Shown here: positions 1 through 6,733 of the stretch, piece after piece
How positions within the stretch are numbered: position 1 is the first letter of the stretch
How the letters are laid out: the number at the start of each line of letters is the position of its first letter
Source: WJLC01 sp964600865
GTDB taxonomy: Archaea > Nanobdellota > Nanobdellia > Pacearchaeales > GW2011-AR1
DNA: 20,855 nt
Direction of reading: 5' to 3'
Assembly (NCBI GenBank): GCA_964600865.1
Contig: CAZRJP010000014.1
Span: 1-20,855 of the forward strand
Translations under genes and position numbers: made by a program
Notes under the pieces: generated by a model
What the model saw: only the letters and a program-made list of their open reading frames with translations
What the model was told of the DNA's origin: nothing
Databases searched by the model: none

Positions 1-786
1 ATCATCACTTTTAATTATTTCTTTTAGTGCTTTTCCATGAAGGTCTCCTTTAGCTAATAAGAACCTTATTGTATCAGGACTAGTGTGACCAATTTCAACT
101 GCAAAAGGAAGAGCCCTTCCATGAGCATCTTTTAATTTTTTCAATGTTTTTTCAGTATCTATGTCAATTTCAACATAAAGTGTTTTACTATTATTATCAA
201 ATGCACTTAGAGGAATTAATCCAACTAAAAAAGGTTTTATGTCTAATTTACTCATAACATCTGCAGCTTCTTGTGTAATTTTTTCTCCTTCTTTAACAAT
301 AACCTTATTCTCTCTTATATTGATTTTACCTTTCTCAACCTTAACAGGAATACCTAAATCACCTAATTCACTAATAGCTGGACCAGGCATTAAATCAGTT
401 GGTCCTGCTTGAACTTCAATATCTTTAGGAGCTTCTTGGCCACCTTTTGCTTTTGCAGGGTTTTTATTATCTAATAATTCTTTAGAAAGTTCAAAACTAT
501 CTTTATCTGAGAATAGAACAGCAACACTATTTGCAAACTGACTTTTTAATTCATTTAATTTATCATCTTTTGAATTATCTATTGCCCTAAAAAATAAGCT
601 CTTTTTAGGAATTTTAACAAGTGCTTCACCTCTTAATTGTTTTGAAATTTCCTGTAATTGTGCTGCAGGAAGATTTTTTATAGAAGCAAGTAAAATTGTT
701 TTCTTATTAGAAATAAGATTTTCCATTTCTTTAACTCTCTTAATTTTTGATTCTGGAACAGTATTATTATTTTTTGTTTTAACCAT
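1..786 (-). CDS. rpl10: Large ribosomal subunit protein uL10 (P0), C-terminus cut by the window edge
   Basis: The stalk-base protein uL10 binds 23S rRNA beside uL11 and carries the L12 dimers that recruit translation GTPases. 262 residues can be read from the ATG at 786-784 with no stop before the edge. The N-terminal part (LLASIKNLPAAQLQEI, then IPKKSLFFRAI) is the usual rRNA-binding domain. The central part (VQAGPTDLMPGPAISELGDL) is the archaeal P0-type insertion. The L12-binding helices and acidic tail start near the edge and continue outside. The start lies 3 bp after the uL1 stop, and a GAGGT Shine-Dalgarno (796-792) sits inside the last uL1 codons, so the two are co-transcribed. L12 would be expected next, beyond the window. 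Confidence 0.95.
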   Translation of the reverse strand, partial: MVKTKNNNTVPESKIKRVKEMENLISNKKTILLASIKNLPAAQLQEISKQLRGEALVKIPKKSLFFRAIDNSKDDKLNELKSQFANSVAVLFSDKDSFELSKELLDNKNPAKAKGGQEAPKDIEVQAGPTDLMPGPAISELGDLGIPVKVEKGKINIRENKVIVKEGEKITQEAADVMSKLDIKPFLVGLIPLSAFDNNSKTLYVEIDIDTEKTLKKLKDAHGRALPFAVEIGHTSPDTIRFLLAKGDLHGKALKEIIKSDD

Positions 787-789
787 TTT

Positions 790-1422
790 TTACCTCACTT
801 GTATTTTTTGGGGTTTAGTCATAGTGAATTTAATTTGAACATTTTTAATGTTCTCTTTATCTTGAGGCAATGCCTTAACAATTTTATTGTATATAGTTAA
901 TACATTCTCTATTATCTCCTTATCTTTCATACTTTCTTTTCCAACAGCAAGTTTGATTGAAGCTTCTTTAGCCTTAAGTTTAATACTGCTATTAATTATT
1001 TTTTTCAGATTATTTATTTTTTCATCATTGATATTCCCTCTAATAATTCCCATTTGAGGAGAAGGCATTTTTCCTGCTGGACCTAAAACTCTACCAAATG
1101 TTTTTGCTACTTTAGGCATAAGTTTAGCATCAGCAATAAAGAAATCAAATTTCCTTCCAATATTCCTTAGTTTCTTTTTATCAGAATATTTCTTGAATTC
1201 ATTTGGAGTTATTGTTTCAACATTTTTATTCTTACTTTCAAAAAATCCTCCAACTTTCTTATCTTTAATCTTATGAGGAACATTAATAATTATATTAAGT
1301 GGATTTTTTCTAACATTAAATTTTCTTAAATTTATAATTAGGTCTACTGTCTGTTCAAAGTTTCTATCATCTGTTTTTCTTAATTCAGCTAAAGCTTTTT
1401 TCAAATCTTCTTTAAATGTCAT
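790..1422 (-). CDS. rpl1: Large ribosomal subunit protein uL1
   Basis: uL1 forms the mobile L1 stalk at the ribosomal E site and in several prokaryotes represses its own mRNA. The 210 residues match the usual archaeal length. The family signature around GRVLGPAGKMPSPQMG lies near residues 110-125, and the C-terminal NVQIKFTMTKPQKIQV strand is present. First gene of a uL1-uL10 operon. Unlike most genes here it is not leaderless: the best TATA box (1542-1549) puts the transcript start about 98 nt before the ATG. Translation is probably controlled through that leader, as archaeal L1 operons are known to be autoregulated; here this is inferred. Confidence 0.95.
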   Translation of the reverse strand: MTFKEDLKKALAELRKTDDRNFEQTVDLIINLRKFNVRKNPLNIIINVPHKIKDKKVGGFFESKNKNVETITPNEFKKYSDKKKLRNIGRKFDFFIADAKLMPKVAKTFGRVLGPAGKMPSPQMGIIRGNINDEKINNLKKIINSSIKLKAKEASIKLAVGKESMKDKEIIENVLTIYNKIVKALPQDKENIKNVQIKFTMTKPQKIQVR

Positions 1423-1520
1423 TTTATATCTCTCAACAATCTATTGTACCTCCCATCTACTGCGCCACGAACATAGAATCTTATTTCGTAACGATATGGT
1501 TCATACGGTCAATATCTGTT
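1423..1520 (-). promoter_or_regulatory. Structured 5' leader of the uL1-uL10 mRNA, candidate L1-binding autoregulatory site
   Basis: Read on the minus strand, the leader can close on itself. UAUUGACC (1514-1507) pairs with GGU-A-CAAUA (1450-1442) around one bulged A, with ACA/UGU (1519-1517 / 1438-1436) outside. Inside is a 9-bp stem, CGUUACGAA (1493-1485) with UUCGUGGCG (1471-1463), including two G-U pairs. The strand between them carries GUAGAUGGGAGG (1460-1449), which resembles the conserved GUAGGAUAGGUGGGAGG of the L1 region of 23S rRNA (recalled from memory). L1 binding by rRNA mimicry is known for bacterial and archaeal L1 operons; that this leader does it is inference. Confidence 0.6.
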
Positions 1521-1541
1521 ATTAATTCAAAATAAAACCTC

Positions 1542-1549
1542 TTTTTAAA
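1542..1549 (-). promoter_or_regulatory. TATA box of the uL1 operon
   Basis: TTTAAAAA on the minus strand. With the spacing seen at leaderless genes in this window (box centre to start about 25.5 bp), transcription would begin near 1520, giving a leader of roughly 98 nt. Confidence 0.5.
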
Positions 1550-1606
1550 GATTTCTAATTAACAAAACACAATAATCCTTAAATACTATGCCAAATTCTC
1601 TTAAAT

Positions 1607-1957
1607 ATGGAACTAATAGCATTATTATCATCAGGAAAAGGAAGTTGGGCACAAGTTTCAGGATTAATGAAATATGGAGAATGGGACAAAATAATTATTC
1701 TTGGAGATGATTTTGCAAAGAAATTCACTCATAAAAAGGATTTTGAATTTGTTAAGGTTGATTTAAATCAGAGAATAAAAGATTTAAAGGAAGATTTTTC
1801 TAAAAAATTAAAAGGAAAGATTAAGGGAACTGAAACAGCATTAACAATAGCAAGTGGAAATGGAAAAGAACACATGGCATTAATTTCCTCATTAATTAAC
1901 TTGCCAGTTGGAATAAGATTTGCAGCATTGACTAAAGAAGGAATTATTGATTTGTAA
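1607..1957 (+). CDS. Unknown small archaeal protein, possibly Rossmann/CARF-like
   Basis: 116 residues, not recognised with certainty. The N-terminus MELIALLSSGKGSWAQVSGL looks like a first beta strand with a glycine-rich turn. The segment TALTIASGNGKEHMALISSL followed by LPVGIRFAAL resembles the strand-loop-helix of Rossmann-like ligand-binding folds such as CARF, but this is a by-eye resemblance. No transmembrane segment or signal peptide is visible. CTTAAATA (1578-1585) is centred 25.5 bp before the ATG, so the mRNA is probably leaderless. The next gene starts 1 bp after the stop, so the two form a two-gene operon divergent from uL1. Real gene by promoter placement, start and coding bias; function unknown. 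Confidence 0.8.
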   Translation: MELIALLSSGKGSWAQVSGLMKYGEWDKIIILGDDFAKKFTHKKDFEFVKVDLNQRIKDLKEDFSKKLKGKIKGTETALTIASGNGKEHMALISSLINLPVGIRFAALTKEGIIDL

Positions 1958-1958
1958 A

Positions 1959-2258
1959 ATGATTGTAAGATATAATCAGGTTTATGAAATAACATTGAAA
2001 TTATCAAGAGAGAATAGAAAAGAAGAAGGATTTTTTTATGTTGAAAAAAGCAGGCTTGTTAATGCTCTTAAGGTTGAACCAGGAATAACTTATCCTACAA
2101 AAGGAGAGACACATAACTACTCTGGGCCATTAAGGCCTTTTTCTTGGAATTCTGTTTTAGAAACCCTGGATAAAAGAGGATTAGTAAGTATGGCAACTTT
2201 ATCAAATGAAGAAGAAATAATAATTCCCGTTGAACAAGGAGAATATGTTAAACCCTAA
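1959..2258 (+). CDS. Unknown small protein co-transcribed with the gene at 1607
   Basis: 99 residues from the ATG at 1959; an in-frame TTG at 1947 would overlap the upstream gene and is less likely. The arrangement TAA-A-ATG points to translational coupling. The sequence mixes short basic and acidic segments. EGFFYVEKSRLVNALKVEPG and SWNSVLETLDKRGLVSMATL, followed by EEEIIIPVE, would fit a helix plus beta-wing arrangement, but I do not recognise a family. No membrane segment. If the upstream protein is a ligand sensor, this partner could be its output domain; that is speculation. It ends 13 bp before the convergent toxin gene. Confidence 0.75.
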   Translation: MIVRYNQVYEITLKLSRENRKEEGFFYVEKSRLVNALKVEPGITYPTKGETHNYSGPLRPFSWNSVLETLDKRGLVSMATLSNEEEIIIPVEQGEYVKP

Positions 2259-2271
2259 ATCAGATTAAATC

Positions 2272-2523
2272 TTATTTCTTATAGATTTTCTTTCTATGCC
2301 CTATTTCAATAACATAAATAATTAAGTTTTTATTAACAACATCTAAGATAACCCTATAATCTCCTACTCTTAATCTAAATAATTTTGTCCCAACAATTTT
2401 TTTAATATAAGAATAAGGACGAATTCTGATCCTTTCTAATACTCCTCCAATCCTATTCTTTTTTTCTTTTGATAATTTTTTTAATTGGTTTTTTGCTTTT
2501 TTAGAAATAGCAATTTCATACAT
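2272..2523 (-). CDS. RelE/ParE-superfamily toxin
   Basis: 83 residues, a typical RelE-family length. The N-terminal MYEIAISKKAKNQLKKL helix region, the central RLRVGDYRVILDV strand pair and the C-terminal IYVIEIGHRKKIYKK match the RelE/YoeB/ParE fold. The central R-x-G-D-Y-R motif and the terminal HRKKIY are the expected catalytic-side residues of the mRNA-interferase branch. RelE toxins cleave mRNA in the ribosomal A site, whereas ParE toxins act on gyrase; the sequence favours RelE. Its start overlaps the end of the antitoxin gene by 8 bp, the usual arrangement for translational coupling. Confidence 0.9.
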   Translation of the reverse strand: MYEIAISKKAKNQLKKLSKEKKNRIGGVLERIRIRPYSYIKKIVGTKLFRLRVGDYRVILDVVNKNLIIYVIEIGHRKKIYKK

Positions 2524-2737
2524 CTATATTTAACTCCTTTTTAACATCTTCCCAACGATAAACTTCTCCTGTTTTAATATCTTTTTGAGCTTCTTTAATA
2601 TCTTTTTTTGTCTGTTCTGAAAGTTCCATTGTATCTTCAATTAAATCAAGAATAACATCTTCAAAAGTTTCACTTGAACGAAGTTTTTTATTAGCAAGCA
2701 TTTGTTTTACCTTATCACTTACTTGTATTGTTGTCAT
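2516..2737 (-). CDS. Antitoxin of the RelE-type pair, ribbon-helix-helix-like
   Basis: 73 residues. The N-terminus MTTIQVSDKVKQMLANKKL followed by SETFEDVILDLIE is the short beta strand plus two helices typical of archaeal ribbon-helix-helix antitoxins (VapB/DUF7557-like). The C-terminal half, rich in K and E and ending WEDVKKELNIDV, would wrap the toxin. First gene of the module. Its promoter (TTTATAAA at 2762-2769) is followed by an inverted repeat ending 1 bp before the ATG, so negative autoregulation by the antitoxin or complex is likely. Confidence 0.85.
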   Translation of the reverse strand: MTTIQVSDKVKQMLANKKLRSSETFEDVILDLIEDTMELSEQTKKDIKEAQKDIKTGEVYRWEDVKKELNIDV

Positions 2738-2738
2738 G

Positions 2739-2760
2739 ATAGTGAATTATAGCGCACTAT
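2739..2760. promoter_or_regulatory. Operator-like inverted repeat of the toxin-antitoxin module
   Basis: ATAGTG (2739-2744) and CACTAT (2755-2760) are perfect 6-bp inverted arms spaced by 10 bp. They lie between the TATA box and the antitoxin start, where a bound repressor would block initiation. A role as antitoxin operator is inferred from position. Confidence 0.55.
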
Positions 2761-2774
2761 ATTTATAAATTCTT

Positions 2775-3794
2775 CTAAATTTGATCTTCTCTGATTTTCA
2801 AATCCTTTTTATTCTTTCCAAGAACTATTGCCCTTGAATGTTCATGTTTATCTAATATCTTATATTTTAAACCTGTATTTTGCAATTCTTTCTCAAGCTT
2901 TTTTGCAAAATCTATCATTTCCTCATAATTAGGCATTCTATCATAACCTAACCTTTTTCTAGCAAAACCAACACTCATAAAACCCTTTAATTCAACAATC
3001 ATTGGTTTAGCTTTTTTAATCATCTTTGAATATTTAGAGGCCATTTTATCATACATATTAAACTCTTTAATTAAATTCATTCTAAAAACAGTTCTTGTTT
3101 TTCCTTTTAATTGAGACATAATTTCTAAACTTTTGTTTAATCTTTTCCAAGCATCTTTTTTAGAACTTCTATGAAATCCCTCATATAGTTTTTTATTAGG
3201 AGTATTTACAGAAATGTAAAGTTGAGTAGGAAGCTGATTTTTTTCTTTAATTTCTTCTAGTTTCTCAGGGCATAATCCATTACTAACTAAGAAACTTGTT
3301 TTCCCTCTTTTTCTTAATTCTTTTATCAAATCCCCAATCATGGGATATAATGTGGGTTCGCCTGATAAACTAATAGCAAACTGGTTTGGCTCTTGAGCTT
3401 CACGCCACTTTTCCATATTGGCCTTACTAACTGTTTTATGTTTTGTCTCTGGATTAATCTTAAAACCCTCTAATAATTTCCTTTGAGCTTTGATACATCC
3501 ATCAATTATCTCTTTAGGAGAATCTAACTTTTCTTTTGAAGGAAGTTTATCATCAATAGTTAATTCAATAGCTCTCCAACAATGTAAACATCTATTCTGG
3601 CACCACATAACAGCAGGAGTCATTTGACAACATTTATGACTTTTTATCCCATAGAATTTTTCCTTATAACACACGCCTTCATCTCTAATAGAATTTTTAG
3701 TCCATCTACATATTTGAACTGCACTATGGCCTTTTTTACCAACTATTCTATATTGTTGTTTCTCTAGTATTTTTTTAACATCTTCTGGAATCAT
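2775..3794 (-). CDS. taw1: tRNA 4-demethylwyosine synthase Taw1 (TYW1)
   Basis: Radical-SAM enzyme that condenses N1-methylguanosine-37 of tRNA-Phe with a pyruvate-derived unit to make the tricyclic wyosine core. 339 residues, the archaeal form without a flavodoxin domain. The radical-SAM cluster motif is C65-x3-C69-x2-C72 (WCQNRCLHCW). Upstream cysteines C29, C42 and C55/C56 fit the second Fe-S cluster known from archaeal TYW1. LSGEPTLYP near 143-151 is the GGE-like SAM site. A TTTTAAAA box (3817-3824) precedes it by about the leaderless distance, so it has its own promoter behind the protease gene. Confidence 0.95.
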   Translation of the reverse strand: MIPEDVKKILEKQQYRIVGKKGHSAVQICRWTKNSIRDEGVCYKEKFYGIKSHKCCQMTPAVMWCQNRCLHCWRAIELTIDDKLPSKEKLDSPKEIIDGCIKAQRKLLEGFKINPETKHKTVSKANMEKWREAQEPNQFAISLSGEPTLYPMIGDLIKELRKRGKTSFLVSNGLCPEKLEEIKEKNQLPTQLYISVNTPNKKLYEGFHRSSKKDAWKRLNKSLEIMSQLKGKTRTVFRMNLIKEFNMYDKMASKYSKMIKKAKPMIVELKGFMSVGFARKRLGYDRMPNYEEMIDFAKKLEKELQNTGLKYKILDKHEHSRAIVLGKNKKDLKIREDQI

Positions 3795-3831
3795 TTTTAA
3801 TGAAAATAATTGATTATTTTAAAACCTTAGA

Positions 3832-5274
3832 TTAAAGAAACATTCCTGTAAACCAAGAAAATAAAATAACTAATAGTAAAAACAAGAAAAGTAATGTAAC
3901 AAACTTAAATGCTTTTTTAGCTATTTTTTCACTCCCTGTTATTGAGGCAATAGTAAGCATAAAAAATCTTCCACCATCAAACATTCCAACAGGAAGCATG
4001 TTAATTATTGCAACACTAAAAGAGATTAAAACTAACCACCATAAAAGATTGTAGATAAAATCACTATACACATATTTAGAGGTGTAATAAACATGAGATT
4101 CCTTAAATGAAGTAACAAATGAACCTATTCTTGGTAAAAAGCCCTCACCACTAGTATCTATAAATCCTACACCTAACCATGCCATACCTTTTTGTTCAGG
4201 ATGTTCTCCTAAGGTGAGATCATATGATTTTGTTGATTTATTCTGAAGAATAGTCTCAATACTAATTTTCTCTCCAGGAGATTTAGATGATAGTTCTTCA
4301 AATAAGTCTTTTTTACTTTCAATATCTTTGTTGTTTACACGATTAATAGCACCTTCTAGGTCATTTTTTGCTGCAGGAGAGTTGTGATATGCTACAAGTA
4401 TTCCTTTTTCTTCAAATGCAAGCTTGTTTTGAGGCTTCTCAAAAAAATCTTTTTCAATAAAATAACTTGAATTAGAAGAAGTCTTAATTTCGTTTTTTCC
4501 TGATTCTAATAACTCTAAAATATTCTCATACCCATTATTTAGTGGAACATCATTTATTGTTTGTATTGAAGAGGCATTTAAGATAGAATAAGAATAAGTA
4601 TCAAAAGTAACACCTGAGGGACTATAGGCAATACTAAAAAATCCTGCTAAAACAAAAACAAAAAATATTCCTGTTAAAACATTTGCAAAGGTTCCTGCAG
4701 ATAAAGTAGACATTTGAGCAAATTTGCTTTTTTTAGATAATCCCTTCTCATCCATTTCAACAAATGCAGCTAAGAAGATTGGAAGAAAATATGGGAAGAA
4801 ACCAAAACCTGTTTTCCTAATCTTAATATTATTATATGCAGCATAAACACCATGTGCAAACTCATGAGGTATGGCAATAATAGCAATTATGATTATCCAA
4901 TAAATAAAATAAAATGGAGGAAGAAATGTCAATTTAAACACACTTGGAAGATAAGGGATTAAAGGCATTATTGGAGGAACCTTTATCATCTGAACAATTT
5001 CTGGTTGGAATAAATAAGACCAAACAACCTTACCAAACAAAAAGACCATAATACCCATTAAGACATAACCAAGAGTAATTGAAATAAATCCAAGAAATCT
5101 TATTGTTTTTTTGTATTTTTTACCTACTTTTTTGATTAATTTTATTCCCCAATTTGCACGATATAATAATAAGAGTCCTTCTTTTTTGATATTTTTTCTT
5201 CGAGTATATAAAAAAGAAGAAATGAATATTGCAAATAAGATTAAGATTATAATGTCATATATGATAAAACTCAT
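3832..5274 (-). CDS. Membrane-embedded site-2 protease (M50) with PDZ-like region
   Basis: Intramembrane zinc metalloprotease of the S2P/RseP type. 480 residues with hydrophobic segments near 2-22, 60-82, 122-140, 185-215, about 405-425 and 455-475. The zinc-site motif HEFAH is at 137-141. The second motif, N-MLPVGMF-DGG, near 425-435 supplies the other metal ligand. Between them lies a soluble region around 235-365 (VAYHNSPAAKNDLEGAI, then NKDIESKKDLFEEL) with PDZ character, which usually gates substrate entry. Last gene of the aIF5A-eL40 operon, starting 3 bp after the eL40 stop. Substrate unknown; cleavage of membrane-anchored regulators or signal-peptide remnants is typical of the family. 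Confidence 0.92.
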   Translation of the reverse strand: MSFIIYDIIILILFAIFISSFLYTRRKNIKKEGLLLLYRANWGIKLIKKVGKKYKKTIRFLGFISITLGYVLMGIMVFLFGKVVWSYLFQPEIVQMIKVPPIMPLIPYLPSVFKLTFLPPFYFIYWIIIIAIIAIPHEFAHGVYAAYNNIKIRKTGFGFFPYFLPIFLAAFVEMDEKGLSKKSKFAQMSTLSAGTFANVLTGIFFVFVLAGFFSIAYSPSGVTFDTYSYSILNASSIQTINDVPLNNGYENILELLESGKNEIKTSSNSSYFIEKDFFEKPQNKLAFEEKGILVAYHNSPAAKNDLEGAINRVNNKDIESKKDLFEELSSKSPGEKISIETILQNKSTKSYDLTLGEHPEQKGMAWLGVGFIDTSGEGFLPRIGSFVTSFKESHVYYTSKYVYSDFIYNLLWWLVLISFSVAIINMLPVGMFDGGRFFMLTIASITGSEKIAKKAFKFVTLLFLFLLLVILFSWFTGMFL

Positions 5275-5277
5275 TTT

Positions 5278-5439
5278 TTATTTCTTTTTAACTGGCCTAA
5301 ATCTTTTTGAACCACATTTTCTACATTTAGCCCTACCTTCAAGAACTTTTAAGGGACTTGTCTTTAGTTTTGCCTGACATTTTTTACAGACAAAGATGTT
5401 CTTAAAAAATCTTTTTTGTGCTTCGGGTATTTTTGCCAT
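5278..5439 (-). CDS. rpl40e: Large ribosomal subunit protein eL40
   Basis: 53 residues. The start MAKIPEAQKRFFKNIFVC and two zinc-binding pairs, C18-x2-C21 and C39-x2-C42, are those of archaeal eL40, a small zinc-ribbon ribosomal protein near the GTPase-associated centre. In eukaryotes it is made as a ubiquitin fusion; here it is free. It lies 12 bp after aIF5A and 3 bp before the protease gene on the same strand, so it is cotranscribed with both. Confidence 0.92.
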   Translation of the reverse strand: MAKIPEAQKRFFKNIFVCKKCQAKLKTSPLKVLEGRAKCRKCGSKRFRPVKKK

Positions 5440-5451
5440 ATTTATTTCTTA

Positions 5452-5841
5452 TTATAGTTTCCTTTTTATTATTTTCTCTCCTTCAACATCCCAATACTCT
5501 GCATTCTCTCCTTCAACAAGTTCATTTTTAATTTCTTTATTCTTTGGAACAATTTCAAATGTCTCAAATGTTTCTAAATCCATTAAACTAACTCTGTCTT
5601 TAATTGAAAGAACCTGGGCTTTTTTCTTATCTACTCTAGGAACTTCTAATCTTTCGTGTCCTGGGACAACAAATATTCTTTTATTATTATCTAATATTCC
5701 TACTGCCTCTATTCTTACTTTAGAATGACCGTGTTTACCTGTTTTGCTAATATCTATTTTTTTAACCTTACAAGGTTTACTTTCAACAACAATATTTGTG
5801 CCAGTTTTTGCATCAGTAGCACTAATTATTTTATCAACCAT
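5452..5841 (-). CDS. eif5a: Translation factor aIF5A
   Basis: 129 residues, homologous to eIF5A and bacterial EF-P, which relieve ribosome stalling at difficult peptide bonds. The loop SKTGKHGHSKVRIEAVG places the lysine that becomes hypusine or deoxyhypusine at about K36. The N-terminal SH3-like domain (PCKVKKIDISKTG) is followed by an OB-fold domain (from about residue 75, VLSIKDRVSLMDLETF). First gene of an operon with eL40 and the site-2 protease. The start codon lies 25.5 bp from the centre of a TATA box shared with the divergent FKBP gene, so the mRNA should be leaderless. Confidence 0.96.
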   Translation of the reverse strand: MVDKIISATDAKTGTNIVVESKPCKVKKIDISKTGKHGHSKVRIEAVGILDNNKRIFVVPGHERLEVPRVDKKKAQVLSIKDRVSLMDLETFETFEIVPKNKEIKNELVEGENAEYWDVEGEKIIKRKL

Positions 5842-5862
5842 GCTTTATGGAAATGGAATACA

Positions 5863-5870
5863 TTTATAAA
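5863..5870. promoter_or_regulatory. Single palindromic TATA box shared by two divergent leaderless genes
   Basis: TTTATAAA is a perfect palindrome. Its centre (5866.5) is exactly 25.5 bp from the first base of the aIF5A start (5841) and exactly 25.5 bp from that of the FKBP gene (5892). No second TATA-like box is visible in the 50-bp gap. One TBP site probably serves both directions. Confidence 0.75.
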
Positions 5871-5891
5871 CGTTTTTGCTGAAGAAAATAT

Positions 5892-6692
5892 ATGGCATTA
5901 AAAGAAAAAGATTTTGTGGAAATAGAATTTACTGGAAGATTAAAAGAAAATAAGGAAATTTTTGATTCAAACATTAAGAAAGATATAGAAAAAGCAGGCC
6001 TAAAAACAAAACCTAAACCATTTATATTCTCACTAGGACAGGGTATGTTTCTTAAGGGAGTAGACGAATTTTTAATAGGAAAAAAATTAGGAGAAGAATA
6101 CAAAATATCTTTAACTCCAGAAAAGGCATTTGGAAAAAGAGATCCAAAAAAAATAAAGTTATTTCCTATTTCTACATTTAAACAACATGAGGTTCAACCA
6201 TTTCCTGGAGCTGTTTTTAATTTTGATGGAAAGATGGCAAAAGTTCTTTCTGTTTCTGGGGGAAGAGTTAGAGTTGATTTTAATAATCCACTTGCTGGAA
6301 AAGATGTAGAGTATACTATTCAAGTAAAAAGAAAATTAGATGATTTAGAAGAAAAAATTAAGGCATTTTCAACTTTCCTTTTTAAGAAAAAATTACTATT
6401 TGATATAAAAGACAAAGAATTAATTATGAAGGTAGAAAAACCAATGGTAAAATTTGTAGAAATGTTTAAGGATAAATTCAAGGAATTATTTGACTTAAAA
6501 TTAAAGGTTAAAGAAATTCAAAAAAAATCAAAAGAAGTTGAAAAAGATAAGGATGATAAAAAAGAAAATGATAAGGATCAAACTTCTGATGATAAATCAA
6601 AGGAATCTGAAGATAAAAAGGATGAAAAGTCTGAAAAGAAAGAAGATTCTAAAAAAGATGAAGAAAATAGTGCAAAAGGAAATAAAGAATAA
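5892..6692 (+). CDS. FKBP-type (SlyD-like) peptidyl-prolyl isomerase with long charged tail
   Basis: Prolyl cis-trans isomerase and chaperone. 266 residues. Residues 1-150 hold the FKBP fold: DFVEIEFTGRLKENKEIFDS, then FSLGQGMFLKGVDEFLIGKK, an IF-type insert around 82-130, and the SlyD-style closing motif VDFNNPLAGKDVEYTI. Residues 150-205 form a second basic/hydrophobic domain, as in long archaeal FKBPs. From about 205 to the end the protein is almost only K, D, E and S, which looks like a disordered tail. No signal peptide, so cytosolic. It diverges from aIF5A over one symmetric TATA box. The tail makes it longer than usual for the family. Confidence 0.93.
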   Translation: MALKEKDFVEIEFTGRLKENKEIFDSNIKKDIEKAGLKTKPKPFIFSLGQGMFLKGVDEFLIGKKLGEEYKISLTPEKAFGKRDPKKIKLFPISTFKQHEVQPFPGAVFNFDGKMAKVLSVSGGRVRVDFNNPLAGKDVEYTIQVKRKLDDLEEKIKAFSTFLFKKKLLFDIKDKELIMKVEKPMVKFVEMFKDKFKELFDLKLKVKEIQKKSKEVEKDKDDKKENDKDQTSDDKSKESEDKKDEKSEKKEDSKKDEENSAKGNKE

Positions 6693-6704
6693 ACTACAAC
6701 AATT

Positions 6705-6712
6705 CTTATAAA
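6705..6712 (+). promoter_or_regulatory. TATA box of ftsZ
   Basis: CTTATAAA centred at 6708.5, exactly 25.5 bp before the ftsZ ATG, predicts a leaderless mRNA. Confidence 0.6.
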
Positions 6713-6733
6713 CAAAAACCAATTATCTTTTCT

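Noticed and set aside
1462..1480. CACGAACATAG in the uL1 leader region resembles CACGAGACATAG of the 130-bp repeat
   Set aside because: Short, gapped, and on the opposite sense relative to transcription; the surrounding structures differ.
5111..5728. Plus-strand open frames over the site-2 protease, eL40 and aIF5A
   Set aside because: The minus strand holds clear conserved genes throughout; the frames are antisense shadows.
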